A stretch of 64,000 bases of DNA from Mucilaginibacter boryungensis (GTDB taxonomy: Bacteria > Bacteroidota > Bacteroidia > Sphingobacteriales > Sphingobacteriaceae): NCBI RefSeq assembly GCF_015221995.1, contig NZ_JADFFM010000002.1:62001-126000 (forward strand). Reading direction: 5' to 3'. Below the pieces are notes generated by a model that saw only the letters and a program-made list of their open reading frames with translations, did no database searches and had not been told where the DNA came from. Both the position numbers and the translations under genes were made by a program. Within the stretch, counting starts at the first letter, position 1; each line of letters opens with the position of its first letter. Shown here piece after piece: positions 28,453-38,665 of the stretch.

Positions 28453-28501
28453 ACAACTACAAGTTAGTTATTGTTATTCTTAGAATCGCCGATATTTTGT
28501 T

Positions 28502-30394
28502 TTACACCGCTACCGGCAGCACCTCATCCTCCTCAACAGCGATAGTTGGGTTAACGGTTTCGTCATCCTTTTCAACACGCAGGTTTTGAATGATATGCTG
28601 TTGGCGCACAGGCGTATTCTTACCCATAAAGTATTCCAGCAGGCCTTTAATGTTGGCGTCTTTCAGGATCACCGGGTCAAGGCGGATATCTTTACCGATG
28701 AACAGGCCAAACTCCTCTGGTGATATTTCACCTAAGCCTTTAAAGCGGGTGATCTCGGGTTTTACACCCAGGCGGTTGATGGCGTTTATGCGTTCCTCAT
28801 CGCTATAGCAATAAACTGTTTCCTTTTTATTACGCACCCTGAACAGCGGGGTTTGCAGGATAAAAACGTGCCCGGCTTTCACCAGGTCGGGGAAAAACTG
28901 CAGGAAGAAGGTCATCAGCAAAAGGCGGATGTGCATACCGTCTACATCGGCATCGGTAGCAATTACTACGTTGTTGTAGCGCAGGTTTTCAATACCATCT
29001 TCAATATTCAGCGCGTGCTGCAGCAGGTTAAATTCTTCGTTCTCGTATACCACTTTTTTGGTCAGGCCAAAGCAGTTCAGTGGCTTACCTTTCAAACTAA
29101 ATACCGCCTGCGTCATCACATCGCGCGATTTGGTGATCGATCCGCTGGCCGAGTCACCTTCCGTAATAAACAGCGTAGTGTCTTGGCGGCGCTCGTGCGT
29201 ATCTTCAAAGTGCAGTTTGCAATCGCGCAGCTTACGGTTATGAAGCGATGCTTTTTTTGCACGCTCGTTAGCCAGTTTTTTAATACCGGCAATATCCTTA
29301 CGCTCACGCTCCGACTGCAATATCCGGGCTTTCAGGGCATCGGCAGTAGCGGGGTTTTTGTGCAGGTAATTATCCAGTTCCTTCTTTACAAAGTCGCCGA
29401 TGAAGGTACGCACCGATGGCCCTTCAGGACCAACGTTTTGCGATCCCAGCTTGGTTTTAGTTTGCGATTCGAAAACCGGCTCCTGTACTTTAATGGCAAT
29501 AGCCGCCACTATAGATGCGCGGATATCCGAGGCATCGTAATCTTTATCATAAAACTCCCTAATCGTTTTCACCACTGCTTCACGGAATGCCGCCTGGTGG
29601 GTACCACCCTGGGTAGTGTTCTGACCATTCACGAATGAATAATACTCCTCGCCATATTGCTGCCCGTGGGTCATGGCTATCTCAATATCAGGGCCTTTCA
29701 GGTGAATAATGGGGTAGCGGATGTTTTCAACATTGGTGTTTTTAGTCAGCAGGTCATACAGGCCGCGTTCTGAAAAGAATTTTTGCCCGTTGAAGTTGAT
29801 GGTCAACCCCGAGTTCAGGAACACGTAGTTCCATATCATGGTCTCTACAAACTCCGGTATAAAATGGTAGTTGCGGAAAATAGTATCGTCGGGGAAGAAG
29901 TTGATTGCCGTGCCGTTACGCTGCGTGGTCTCTTTCTCCGGTTCATCACGTACCAGTTCGCCTTTGGCAAATTCGGCCAGCTTAGTGCGACCATCGCGGT
30001 ATGACTGTACGGTAAAAACGTTCGATAAAGCATTAACCGCTTTAGTACCCACACCATTCAAACCAACCGATTTCTGGAAGGCCTTACTATCGTACTTACC
30101 GCCGGTGTTTATTTTAGATACGCAATCGATCACCTTACCCAATGGTATGCCCCGGCCGTAATCGCGCACGGCAACCTTATGGTCGCTCATGGTAATATCA
30201 ATGGTGCGGCCTGCCCCCATCACAAATTCATCAATAGAGTTATCTACAATCTCCTTCAGCAGCACGTAGATACCATCGTCGTAAGCCGAGCCGTCGCCCA
30301 GTTTACCAATGTACATACCCGGCCTAAGGCGTATGTGTTCCTTCCAGTCTAACGACCGTATACTATCATCCGAATATTCAACTTGTTCTGCCAT
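28502..30394 (-). CDS. parE: DNA topoisomerase IV subunit B (ParE)
   Basis: The 630-residue ATPase subunit has the GHKL blocks [15 protein letters not shown] and DYGRGIPLG, then [14 protein letters not shown] and, near residue 415, the TOPRIM start [11 protein letters not shown] with the [19 protein letters not shown] acidic motif. The order and length fit ParE rather than GyrB; a separate gyrB would be expected elsewhere. It acts with ParC to separate linked chromosomes. No parC lies next to it in this window. Confidence 0.92.
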   Translation of the reverse strand: MAEQVEYSDDSIRSLDWKEHIRLRPGMYIGKLGDGSAYDDGIYVLLKEIVDNSIDEFVMGAGRTIDITMSDHKVAVRDYGRGIPLGKVIDCVSKINTGGKYDSKAFQKSVGLNGVGTKAVNALSNVFTVQSYRDGRTKLAEFAKGELVRDEPEKETTQRNGTAINFFPDDTIFRNYHFIPEFVETMIWNYVFLNSGLTINFNGQKFFSERGLYDLLTKNTNVENIRYPIIHLKGPDIEIAMTHGQQYGEEYYSFVNGQNTTQGGTHQAAFREAVVKTIREFYDKDYDASDIRASIVAAIAIKVQEPVFESQTKTKLGSQNVGPEGPSVRTFIGDFVKKELDNYLHKNPATADALKARILQSERERKDIAGIKKLANERAKKASLHNRKLRDCKLHFEDTHERRQDTTLFITEGDSASGSITKSRDVMTQAVFSLKGKPLNCFGLTKKVVYENEEFNLLQHALNIEDGIENLRYNNVVIATDADVDGMHIRLLLMTFFLQFFPDLVKAGHVFILQTPLFRVRNKKETVYCYSDEERINAINRLGVKPEITRFKGLGEISPEEFGLFIGKDIRLDPVILKDANIKGLLEYFMGKNTPVRQQHIIQNLRVEKDDETVNPTIAVEEDEVLPVAV

Positions 30395-30502
30395 CTGTAT
30401 TTTGGAAAGTTTAACGCGCGTTTGCGTTTACGCAAAAATAATAATAGCAACGACTTTTAGGCGGGGAAGTATTCCACATATTAACAATGTGGCCATTGGA
30501 AA

Positions 30503-32206
30503 TTACCGGGGCTTATTAAATTTAAACCCGATTGTAAACTGCAATGAACCGCTGTTTGCTTTATAACTTCCAAAGTCCGAGGTCACATGATAACCACTCA
30601 GGCTTTTAAGATACGTGGCATCTATAGTAAAACGACCAAACTCTAACCCCAGCCCCGCGGAGAGCCCAAGGTTTATTTTTTGATCGTACCGTGCTGCTCT
30701 TATTTGCCCTGTTACCTTTTTATAATAAACCGTATCCTTGTTTATGGTAGTTGGTGTAAGGCTATTATTTATACTAAGTTGTTTTACCGGGATATTGATC
30801 ACCGGCCCGGCTTTCACGCTTATGTTATCTGTTATTTTATAAGCTATATGTACAGGTAAACTCACAAACCAAGCCTTACGCTCGTCGGTCACCTGGATGA
30901 TCTTGCCTGAATCAACCTTACTGCCGTTAGCGTGGCTATAACCTCCACTTATTTTTTGCGGGTTCAAGGCTTGTAACTGCAAATTTATGCCCCATTTTTC
31001 ATTAAAGTGGCACGTGCTGAATAAACCCAGGTAAGCATCAATAGGGAAACTACCATAGATGTTTGAATTTTGAGCCTTAGGTGTAAAACTGCCCGAAGTA
31101 TTTACCCCGGCTAAAATACCCCAGTCTATGCGTGAAGAATGTACCGAGGACGAATCGTTGGAGTTGCTTATCTTCTTTCGTTTGTCCTTTTTGTTGTCTT
31201 TACTTGTAACAACAGGTTGCCTGCGGCGGCCGTTTGATTTGGCAGGATTATTTTTTGCCAAACTATCATTCAAGCTGGTGTTATTACCCGATGATACAGC
31301 AGACTTGTTATCCCCTTTTTTCACATCAGCATTGTTTAACCCAGATTGCACGTTTGTGTTGTTGGCGCCTGTCTGTACAGCCTGTTTATCAGTAGTACTG
31401 GTTTGTTGGTGCTGTGTATTATCTCCAATTAAACCAGCAGGTAAAATATTTCTTAAAGAATCTATTTTAACCGGCGAGTTACTACCACCGGGCTGACCAT
31501 TGCCGGCATTTTCTTTGCCAGGCTTATTGTTTCCTTTGGCAGCGGTATTAGCCGCAATAAATGGCGCCCCGTGTTGTGTCAATCGGTTCACCCCACCCTT
31601 ATACTTACCAGATATTGGCGACTGATTGTTATTGCTATGTGTTAACAACTTATTTGAATTTAAAACCTGAGTTGAATTCAACACGGCTGCGCCATTTGGC
31701 TGGTGACCTGCTTTGTTAGCTGTCAATGTTCCTGCAGGTTGATTGGCTGTGTTATTAACATTTGCTAATGTTCCCGCTGGTTTAGTTTTTTTATTATTCG
31801 TAACAACATTATTGGCAACTGAATCTGTTAATGCTGTTTGATTTTTGCTGATAATTGCGGAATCCGCTGTAATGTTGCTGTGCGGATTGGTATTCGATAC
31901 TATCATGGTATCATGTTTACCTGCAAGAATATCCGGCTTTTGCTGCTTATTAATTTTCGGCCCGGCCAGTTGCACCACCAAATAAGTAGCAACAATGGCT
32001 ACTGCCGATAACCCGGCTATGGGGCCTGCTTTAAAGAATTTGGCAAGGTGGCTTGCCCCGCTGCCGCCAGTTGCGCTGTGGGTTTGGGGCAGGTGCTTGT
32101 CTAATACCTGCTGCATATCCAGCCAGTCCTTATCCGGGTCGGCAGTGATATTCAGTTCATCACGCTTCTTCTGCCATAGTTTGGAGTATTTCAAAAGATC
32201 TTTCAT
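30503..32206 (-). CDS. Inner-membrane-anchored protein with long linker and C-terminal outer-membrane barrel domain
   Basis: This 567-residue protein begins with about 60 soluble residues (KYSKLWQKKRDELNI...), has one membrane helix at about 61-81 (GPIAGLSAVAIVATYLVVQL), then a low-complexity Asn/Thr/Lys/Gly-rich stretch to about residue 358. It ends in a 209-residue domain that looks like a PorT-type outer-membrane beta barrel (WGILAGVNTSGSF, LGLSAGLGLEFG, final aromatic-rich strand FTIGFKFNKPR). Its start overlaps the stop of the ECF sigma gene, the place usually held by an anti-sigma factor. I infer it may reach from cytoplasm to outer membrane and control that sigma factor. Confidence 0.75.
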   Translation of the reverse strand: MKDLLKYSKLWQKKRDELNITADPDKDWLDMQQVLDKHLPQTHSATGGSGASHLAKFFKAGPIAGLSAVAIVATYLVVQLAGPKINKQQKPDILAGKHDTMIVSNTNPHSNITADSAIISKNQTALTDSVANNVVTNNKKTKPAGTLANVNNTANQPAGTLTANKAGHQPNGAAVLNSTQVLNSNKLLTHSNNNQSPISGKYKGGVNRLTQHGAPFIAANTAAKGNNKPGKENAGNGQPGGSNSPVKIDSLRNILPAGLIGDNTQHQQTSTTDKQAVQTGANNTNVQSGLNNADVKKGDNKSAVSSGNNTSLNDSLAKNNPAKSNGRRRQPVVTSKDNKKDKRKKISNSNDSSSVHSSRIDWGILAGVNTSGSFTPKAQNSNIYGSFPIDAYLGLFSTCHFNEKWGINLQLQALNPQKISGGYSHANGSKVDSGKIIQVTDERKAWFVSLPVHIAYKITDNISVKAGPVINIPVKQLSINNSLTPTTINKDTVYYKKVTGQIRAARYDQKINLGLSAGLGLEFGRFTIDATYLKSLSGYHVTSDFGSYKANSGSLQFTIGFKFNKPR

Positions 32207-32790
32207 TGCTGTTTTCCACTCCTTTCCTTAGGCTGATTGGCAGATTGTCCGGCTGGTTGCAGCCATTCCCTTAATTGTCTTTTAGCTTCGGCTAAATGCC
32301 AGCGCGATGTCCCCTCGCTTATATTCAGTTGCTCACCTATTTCCTTGTGCGAAAAGCCATCCATCACCGATAAGTTGAATACTGTTTGGGTTGCAGCAGG
32401 CAGTGTGCGGATGTGCTGAAGTATATCTTCAAAATAAAGCTTATCTAAAATATGAGGTGCAATAAACTGATCATCGTCATCCTGCACCGGACTGATCAGG
32501 TTGTTAAATTTTAGTTCTTTCCGGCACAAGTCAATAGCTGTGTAGATCATTATCTTTCTTATCCACCCTCCTAATTCCCCTTTTTCGGCATCAAAATTAT
32601 TAATGGATTGAAATACTTTTAAAAAACCGGTATTAAAAGCTTCTTTAGCCAATGCTTCAGCAGACAAATAAGTGTAGCATACACGCAGCATTTCGCCATG
32701 AAAAAGCTTGTACAAGGCTTCTTGCGCTGTTCGGTCGTTATTTATACACCCCTTTACCAGTTTTTCAGCTTGTGCTTTGGTAAGATTCAT
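32203..32790 (-). CDS. RNA polymerase ECF-type sigma factor
   Basis: A 195-residue sigma-70 family protein with region 2 (ALYKLFHGEMLRVCYTYLS, WIRKIMIYTAIDLCRKE) and region 4 (FNLSVMDGFSHKEIGEQLNISEGTSRWHLAEAKRQLREWL). It lacks region 1 and 3, as ECF factors do. It overlaps the membrane-barrel gene by four bases, so the two are co-expressed and likely partners. The C-terminal tail (PAGQSANQPKERSGKQQ) is unstructured. Confidence 0.92.
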   Translation of the reverse strand: MNLTKAQAEKLVKGCINNDRTAQEALYKLFHGEMLRVCYTYLSAEALAKEAFNTGFLKVFQSINNFDAEKGELGGWIRKIMIYTAIDLCRKELKFNNLISPVQDDDDQFIAPHILDKLYFEDILQHIRTLPAATQTVFNLSVMDGFSHKEIGEQLNISEGTSRWHLAEAKRQLREWLQPAGQSANQPKERSGKQQ

Positions 32791-32930
32791 TCAGAAAGTT
32801 CGTTCATCAGCCAAAACATCTTCGTGCACCGAAACAAAAACGCTGGGTATCACAAAAAATATTTTACAATAAATATAAAAACAGATCGACCCTAACAAGT
32901 ATCGATCTGTAAAAAGCTATATCAATTGCT

Positions 32931-33686
32931 TTACCGGGTAATTATTTTAGGGTTAATAACGACACCACTGGTATAAGTCCAATTAAAAGTGATTGTGGCT
33001 GATGTTACTACTATGCTGCCTGTATAGGTAGTACCATTTAAACTTATATTAAGCGGGTAGGTGCCATTGGCTAACAGGGCAGCGCTTTGTTTAAAATTAA
33101 GGCCGCCATGCAATGTTGATGTTGAGCCGGTGCATGTACCAAACTCTGTAATGTTATTAAAAGCAAGCTGATAATTGCCTGCATCTACACTGCCGGTAAA
33201 ATTAAGCCTGTCGGTAACACAATAGGTATTGGTAGTTTGAAAATTAAGGTAAATGTAAGTACTATCGCTATATACGCTTTTATACAAGCCAGGGGTAATA
33301 CTCATCTGATCGCCGGTTAAAGGCAGGGTAGTGCTACCTGCCGGCGGGGTATAAACCGATGAGTTGACCTTGATAGTTAAACTTTCGGTATTTACGCCAT
33401 TTATACTGGCCTTAACATTATAAGTACCGGCTTGGGTAAATTTAATAGCGGCGGCATTTTTGTTGGTTGATATACTATTAGCTCCCCCTGGCGTAACTAT
33501 CCAGCTGATGTTATCGGTAGCCTTTGCATCAACAGCCACCAGGGTATCAGGCTCGTTAATTTTCACTTCAGATTTGGTTGCAGTTAGCTGGCCGTTTGCC
33601 GAGATAATGCCATCTAATTTATTACAACCCTGGATAATAAAATACGCAGGCAAAATGGCAAACAAGCAATAAATTAATTTTTTCAT
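32931..33686 (-). CDS. Lipoprotein with Ig-like domain, unknown function
   Basis: MKKLIYCLFAILPAYFIIQGC is a lipoprotein signal. The N-terminal half, with SEVKINEPDTLVAVDAKATDNISW and AGTYNVKASINGV, resembles a bacterial Ig/PKD fold; the C-terminal half is Thr/Ser/Asn-rich beta-strand with two cysteines (TNTYCVTDRLNF, FGTCTGSTST). It probably sits at the cell surface or in the periplasm. Its role is unknown. Confidence 0.72.
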   Translation of the reverse strand: MKKLIYCLFAILPAYFIIQGCNKLDGIISANGQLTATKSEVKINEPDTLVAVDAKATDNISWIVTPGGANSISTNKNAAAIKFTQAGTYNVKASINGVNTESLTIKVNSSVYTPPAGSTTLPLTGDQMSITPGLYKSVYSDSTYIYLNFQTTNTYCVTDRLNFTGSVDAGNYQLAFNNITEFGTCTGSTSTLHGGLNFKQSAALLANGTYPLNISLNGTTYTGSIVVTSATITFNWTYTSGVVINPKIITR

Positions 33687-33801
33687 TTTTGATGATTATT
33701 GATGTGTTAATGATTCTGTTTATTGCATCATCGTATCAAAAATCAAATATGTTGGGTGGATAGGCAATTATTTCCCAAATGGTTAGAAGGGGTTGGCGGG
33801 A

Positions 33802-34380
33802 TTATGGCTTAAACCTAATACAATTACGCGCCTTATTAATGTTTTTAAAAAAATCGGGGCCTTTGTCGTTGGTCATACAAAGTGCCATTATGGTGCCTTT
33901 GCTGTTTTTTTGCAAGGTGATAAGCAAAGCAAACTTATAGTGTTTTGTAGCAGGCGAGTCGGACAGATAAATAAAGTAGCTTCTTCCTGCATCGGCATTA
34001 TAATCGGTCAATACACGTTCGGGCATGCCGTGGGTATAATAATGATTATCACCGGCTAAAAGCTTTGCTTCTGCTTTGCCCATTTCTACATAAAGTGAAT
34101 CGGAAGTATTATCTGTTTGCGGGGTAACCTTTAACCATATTTCAAAATCCTCGCCGGGTATGGTCATGCCGTAATTAAATATGTTATCGCCGGATACAGG
34201 TAATTCTTTAAAACCTTCGGGCAGGGTAAAAGTAACGTTTGAACGGGATGCTATTTTTGAAAAGCTCTTATATTCATGGCTTTCCTTTGCAGGTTTGGTT
34301 TGAGCAATAGCTGCCCCCATGCAAAACAGCAGGCAGGTAATTAACAATATTTGTTTAATTTGCCGTGACGAATAATTCAT
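33802..34380 (-). CDS. Exported protein of unknown function
   Basis: A signal peptide (IKQILLITCLLFCMGAAIAQ) precedes 165 residues with no recognised motif: FTLPEGFKELPVSGDNIFNYG and TKHYKFALLITLQKNSKGTIMALC are the most ordered parts. It looks like a single soluble periplasmic domain. The gene stands alone, divergent from the APC permease. Confidence 0.7.
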   Translation of the reverse strand: MNYSSRQIKQILLITCLLFCMGAAIAQTKPAKESHEYKSFSKIASRSNVTFTLPEGFKELPVSGDNIFNYGMTIPGEDFEIWLKVTPQTDNTSDSLYVEMGKAEAKLLAGDNHYYTHGMPERVLTDYNADAGRSYFIYLSDSPATKHYKFALLITLQKNSKGTIMALCMTNDKGPDFFKNINKARNCIRFKP

Positions 34381-34490
34381 CAGATGATGTGATACAGATC
34401 AGTTAAACGAATATATAAAATATTGGTTCGGGTTTTATATCATATTTTGAAATTATAATATTAAGAAAGCATTTTAACGTTTAGATAAAC

Positions 34491-35822
34491 ATGAGTATCA
34501 TCCCACGACTTAACCGGTTCGACCTGACCATGATCGTTATCAGCCTGGTGATAGGCATGGGTATTTTTGCTAACCCCAGCGAGGTGGCCGTACGGGCGGG
34601 CAGCACCTGGATATTCTTCGGCGCCTGGTTATTCGGCGGGCTGGTTACCCTGTGCGGGGCGCTCACCTTTGCCGAGATTGGCGCACGCTATCCGCACACA
34701 GGCGGTTTTTATAAGGTATTTTCATATTGCTATCATCCCGCCTTCGCATTTATGATCAATTGGGTACTGGTTATCAGTAACGCAGCATCGGTAGCTGTGG
34801 TGGCCATTATCGGTGCCAATTATATTAACCCGGTATTACTGCCCCCCGATTGGCAATCGCCGTTATATGTACAAATAGTAGCGGTAGTATCGGTATTGAT
34901 CCTTTATGCCCTGGCATTTTTAGGCATAAAAGTTAGCGCCCGCACCCAAAACCTGTTAACATTATTTAAAGTGCTGGCCATTTTGGTTTTATGCGGCGCC
35001 GTTTTTATGCACGATGATACGCACATGATAGTGAAAGGATTACCTAATAACGGTAACATCATCACCGCCCTCGGTTTAAGCTTAGTACCTATATTTTTTA
35101 CCTATGGCGGCTATCAGCAAACCATCAACTTTGGCGGCGATATTATTGAACCTAAACGTAATATCCCTAAGGCTATTGGCGTGGGTATTGGGGTAGTTAT
35201 CTTTCTTTACCTGTCTATCAATTTTACTTACTATAAAGTGTTAGGGTTGGGTGGCTTGCAGCAAACCACTACGCTGGCGGCTACTATGGCTGGTGTTATT
35301 TTTGGTAGTATTGGCTCAAAAATAGCTTCTGTCCTGATGTTTGTTTCGGTGCTGGCTTATATCAATGTGAACGTAATGAGCAACCCGCGGGTATATTACG
35401 CCATGAGTGAGGACGGTATCCTGCCCTATATTTTCCGCAAGGTGAACCCTAAAACACAGGTGCAGGAATTTGGCGTTACCTTTTTTGTACTGTGCATATT
35501 GGTGGTACTGTTTTTTGCCGATAGCTTCCGCAAGATGCTGGATTATGTAATGTTTTTTGATACCATAGGCTTATCGCTGGCGGCGCTATCCATCTTCATC
35601 CTGCGCAAGCGTACCAAGCAACTAGATGGCACGGGCATTTACACTATTAAATGGTTCCCGCTGGTGCCTGTCATCTTTATCCTCTCCTATTGGTTTGTTA
35701 CTTTGAATATTTTTTGGGCTAACCCGGGTGCGGCTTTTGTTTGCCTGGGGGTTTTTGCTTTGGGGTTAGCTATTTATTACCTGAGTGTTTATTTGAATAA
35801 AGGGAAGATCCCGACGAAATAA
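34491..35822 (+). CDS. APC family amino acid permease
   Basis: A 443-residue inner-membrane protein with about twelve helices. The start RFDLTMIVISLVIGMGIFANP carries the APC unwound-helix GMGIF motif, and ALTFAEIGARYPHTGGFYKVF is the second signature. It likely takes up or exchanges an amino acid. The next gene starts at the last base of its stop (TAATG), and that one overlaps the PLP enzyme gene, so transport and breakdown of a sulfur amino acid may be linked. Confidence 0.9.
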   Translation: MSIIPRLNRFDLTMIVISLVIGMGIFANPSEVAVRAGSTWIFFGAWLFGGLVTLCGALTFAEIGARYPHTGGFYKVFSYCYHPAFAFMINWVLVISNAASVAVVAIIGANYINPVLLPPDWQSPLYVQIVAVVSVLILYALAFLGIKVSARTQNLLTLFKVLAILVLCGAVFMHDDTHMIVKGLPNNGNIITALGLSLVPIFFTYGGYQQTINFGGDIIEPKRNIPKAIGVGIGVVIFLYLSINFTYYKVLGLGGLQQTTTLAATMAGVIFGSIGSKIASVLMFVSVLAYINVNVMSNPRVYYAMSEDGILPYIFRKVNPKTQVQEFGVTFFVLCILVVLFFADSFRKMLDYVMFFDTIGLSLAALSIFILRKRTKQLDGTGIYTIKWFPLVPVIFILSYWFVTLNIFWANPGAAFVCLGVFALGLAIYYLSVYLNKGKIPTK

Positions 35823-36157
35823 TGGAACCATTTGTTGAAAGCACCGAAACGGCGGATGAAAGATCGCTAAAGGCCATGAAGAAAACTGCCCGGGGCATAT
35901 TTATATTCCAGTTGTGTTTCCTCTTAATATTTATAATAAAGTGTTGGGATACCTTTAGCACAGGGACTTTTTTAACTATAGCCACGGCCATATACGCGTT
36001 AATTTTTAACGGGCTAATGTTAAGCATTTTATTGAAACCGGTGGAACAACTTAACTACCGGGCAACGGAACTAAAGCTTATCATAACGGGTATATTTTTT
36101 ATAATCCCCGCACTTGGCTTAACCTACTTTTTGTTTATCGTTCCAACTATCCCATGA
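35822..36157 (+). CDS. Small membrane protein of unknown function
   Basis: A 111-residue protein with three likely membrane segments (GIFIFQLCFLLIFIIK, FLTIATAIYALIFNGLMLSI, LIITGIFFIIPALGLTYFLF). It is locked between the permease and the PLP enzyme by overlapping start and stop codons, which supports its being a real gene. No family is recognised. Confidence 0.7.
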   Translation: MEPFVESTETADERSLKAMKKTARGIFIFQLCFLLIFIIKCWDTFSTGTFLTIATAIYALIFNGLMLSILLKPVEQLNYRATELKLIITGIFFIIPALGLTYFLFIVPTIP

Positions 36158-37317
36158 ATATCTCCTACATACTAAACGAACTTGGCGAAGACCGTGACAC
36201 GTATTTTAATGCCATAGCGCCGCCGATTGTACAGAGCAGCAACTTTACCTTCAATACGGTAAATGCTTTTCGCGATGCTTTAAGCGATGAGTATGATGCT
36301 AATTTATATTCGCGGGGTAACAACCCAACCATCAACATCCTGCGCAAAAAGCTGGCAGCACTGGATGGCGCCGAGGATGCCCTTGTTTTTGGCAGCGGCA
36401 TTGCCGCGATAGCCATCCCGGTTATTTCGCTGCTGCAACAAGGCGACCATGTAGTTTGTGTAGAGAACCCTTATAGCTGGACCATTAAACTGTTCACCAA
36501 ACTGCTGCCCCGCTTTGGCGTAACCTGCACGTTTATTAACGGTACGGAGCTGCAAAATTTTGAGGATGCCCTGCAACCCAACACCAAACTGATATACCTG
36601 GAAAGTCCGAACACTTTTAGTTACGAGTTGCAGGACCTGGCAGCCATCGCCCAGTTGGCCAAAAGTAAAGGGTTGTTGACGATGGTTGATAACAGTTACT
36701 GCTCACCTTTATACCAGCAACCTATTAAGCTGGGGATAGATCTGGTGGCGCAATCGGCTACCAAATACATTGGCGGGCATTCAGATGTGGTGGCAGGTGT
36801 GTTAACAGGCAGTCGCGCGCTATTGAAAAAGATATTCGAGCTGGAATACATGAACATTGGGGCCAGCATGGCGCCACAGTCGGCCTGGTTACTGATCCGG
36901 GGCTTGCGCACCCTGCCCCTGCGCTTGCAGCGTAGTTTTGAATCTACCAAAGTAATTACCAACTGGCTGCAAAACCACACGGCGATAGATAAAGTAATAT
37001 GGCCCTTCCTGCCCGGATTTAAACAAGCCGAATTAGCGCAAAAACAAATGCAGGGATGCGGTGGACTGTTCAGTTTTACACTAAAGGACGGATCAGTGCA
37101 GAAGATAGAAAATTTCTGTAACAGCCTTCAACACATACTGATGGCGGTATCCTGGGGCGGGCACGAAAGCCTGGTTATCCCCGCCATTGCCACCATTAAG
37201 GCAGAAGACTTTGATGCCGGGAATATCCGCCATCAACTCATCCGCATGTACGTGGGATTGGAAGAACCGGAGTATTTGATAGAGGATTTGGAACAAGCGT
37301 TAAATAAGCTGGCTTAA
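36154..37317 (+). CDS. Cys/Met metabolism PLP-dependent enzyme
   Basis: The 387-residue enzyme belongs to the trans-sulfuration family (cystathionine gamma-synthase, beta- and gamma-lyases). Visible are the N-terminal PPIVQSSNFTF and NLYSRGNNPTINILRKKLAALDGAE, the cofactor region YLESPNTFSYELQD, VDNSYCSPLYQQP, and the PLP lysine in SATKYIGGHSDVVAG. The precise reaction cannot be told from this. It overlaps the small membrane protein upstream by four bases and, tail to tail, the next - strand gene by four bases. Confidence 0.9.
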   Translation: MNISYILNELGEDRDTYFNAIAPPIVQSSNFTFNTVNAFRDALSDEYDANLYSRGNNPTINILRKKLAALDGAEDALVFGSGIAAIAIPVISLLQQGDHVVCVENPYSWTIKLFTKLLPRFGVTCTFINGTELQNFEDALQPNTKLIYLESPNTFSYELQDLAAIAQLAKSKGLLTMVDNSYCSPLYQQPIKLGIDLVAQSATKYIGGHSDVVAGVLTGSRALLKKIFELEYMNIGASMAPQSAWLLIRGLRTLPLRLQRSFESTKVITNWLQNHTAIDKVIWPFLPGFKQAELAQKQMQGCGGLFSFTLKDGSVQKIENFCNSLQHILMAVSWGGHESLVIPAIATIKAEDFDAGNIRHQLIRMYVGLEEPEYLIEDLEQALNKLA

Positions 37318-37802
37318 TATCTTATACTCATAAAAAGGAAGTAAGTAAATACCATAGCTATTGAAATAGCCACAAATAGCCCTACCCTGATATAGTTAAG
37401 TTTACGCCAACGGGTTGCAATAATTTGTAATTCCTCATCAGTTGCGGCAAGGTTCTCATTTTTTTGAAATCTGATAATGATGGGTGCGAAATACACTATT
37501 GTCCATACTCGCACGGCAAAGTGGATACCAAAAAGCAATAGCAGCCAATTGCGCACCTGGCCGAGATCCCAGCAAAAATAAATGGCCGCCATAAAGGTGA
37601 TTTCATGCACAGAATGCATAACTATCCAAAAAGTTTTTAAATCGATGCCTTTCAACAGGCTGAATGATGCGGGGGCGTTAGCCGTCCACCGGGGAATAAT
37701 TACGGCGGTTTCAAAAATTTGTGCCCCGTTCATCAGGAAATAAACAAGCGTGGTGATCAGCAGCCAAAACTCGGCGCGGTGCAGGTAATCGTATGATGGC
37801 AT
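37314..37802 (-). CDS. Four-helix membrane protein of unknown function
   Basis: A 162-residue inner-membrane protein with about four helices (FWLLITTLVYFLMNGAQIFE, IVMHSVHEITFMAAIYFCWD, LLLLFGIHFAVRVWTIVYF, and a last one near the end). It is eight bases downstream of the MarR gene and therefore probably controlled by it. It resembles small DUF1772-like proteins only loosely. Confidence 0.72.
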   Translation of the reverse strand: MPSYDYLHRAEFWLLITTLVYFLMNGAQIFETAVIIPRWTANAPASFSLLKGIDLKTFWIVMHSVHEITFMAAIYFCWDLGQVRNWLLLLFGIHFAVRVWTIVYFAPIIIRFQKNENLAATDEELQIIATRWRKLNYIRVGLFVAISIAMVFTYFLFMSIRY

Positions 37803-37809
37803 TGGTAGG

Positions 37810-38271
37810 TTATTTATCGTTTAAACTTTGAGTTGCTTCTTCCATTACACCAATAGTGGCTAACAGGTACTGTTCAATAACCTGTTTGTCGCGTTCGCTC
37901 AGGGTTGCTATTAACTGCATCATTTTGCTTTGCAGGTTGCTGAATAATGGCGTCAGCAGTGCGGTGATCTTATCCAGTTCCGGTACAATGATAATTTTGC
38001 GGCGGTCAGTTTTATCAAAAGCACGTTTTACCAAACCTTTGGCTTCCAGCCGGTCTACCAATCCGGTTATTGCGCCCGTGGTTAAACCAGTTTGTTTGGC
38101 CAGTTCGCCGGCGGTCATAGCACCTTTTTTTATCAGCATGGTTAAGTATTTATGCTCGGTGCCAGACAAGCCAGCTTTACGGGCTATCGTTTCATGTAAA
38201 ATGATGATGGCATCGGAAAAGCGGCTCCCCAGGGCGCTTACTTTATCTGCTTGTTGTACTGTATCCTTCAT
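37810..38271 (-). CDS. MarR family transcriptional regulator
   Basis: A 153-residue winged-helix repressor: ETIARKAGLSGTEHKYLTML, then MTAGELAKQTGLTTGAITGLVDRLEAKGLVKRAFDKTDRRK, the recognition helix and wing with the DxRR motif. It probably represses its own operon including the membrane protein at 37314. The space upstream has ATTTATCTTGTTTAATAAAT-like inverted repeats that could be its operator. Confidence 0.9.
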   Translation of the reverse strand: MKDTVQQADKVSALGSRFSDAIIILHETIARKAGLSGTEHKYLTMLIKKGAMTAGELAKQTGLTTGAITGLVDRLEAKGLVKRAFDKTDRRKIIIVPELDKITALLTPLFSNLQSKMMQLIATLSERDKQVIEQYLLATIGVMEEATQSLNDK

Positions 38272-38665
38272 TTATCTTGTTTAATAAATATCTTAGATAC
38301 TAAGATAAATACAAACTAAGTATAATGCAAGTAGAATTTACCGATTTTATGGTTTACACATTTTGGGGCTGTAAACTACTTAATACATTCATTATCAATT
38401 ACTTGTGTAAAAATAAACATCGAATTTTGTAAACCATGTAAACCATGATTTACGGAAGTTTGGCTGAAGCCGACCCTTAGCCTTTTGTCCCGTCCCATAA
38501 ATGGGACGGCAATGAATTGAAACTATGTCTAGCTATCCTCATTGCCGTTGACTTTAGTCAACGGGTAGAAGGCCAATGAATTGGCTTTAGCCAAACAACA
38601 ACAAGCTAACCCGATATTGCTAATACAAGTCATTCGGCTTATCTTTACCTAACCAATAACTACCC
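38272..38665. other. Intergenic region between MarR and XdhC with REP-like element
   Basis: No gene is seen in this space of nearly 400 bases. It contains the MarR promoter region with TATCTTAGATACTAAGATA (38290-38308), an operator-like palindrome, and the palindromic element at 38455-38596. Confidence 0.6.
38455..38596. repeat. REP-like double hairpin, family H single copy
   Basis: CCGTCCCATAAATGGGACGG at 38490-38509, then GGCAATGAATT, then GTTGACTTTAGTCAAC about 35 bases later, flanked by TTTGGCTGAAGCC and GGCTTTAGCCAAA arms. Three tandem copies of the same unit are at 60345-60690. Confidence 0.8.

Noticed and set aside
28853..29638. 261-codon frame on the + strand
   Set aside because: Antisense to parE, whose protein is conserved along the whole stretch.
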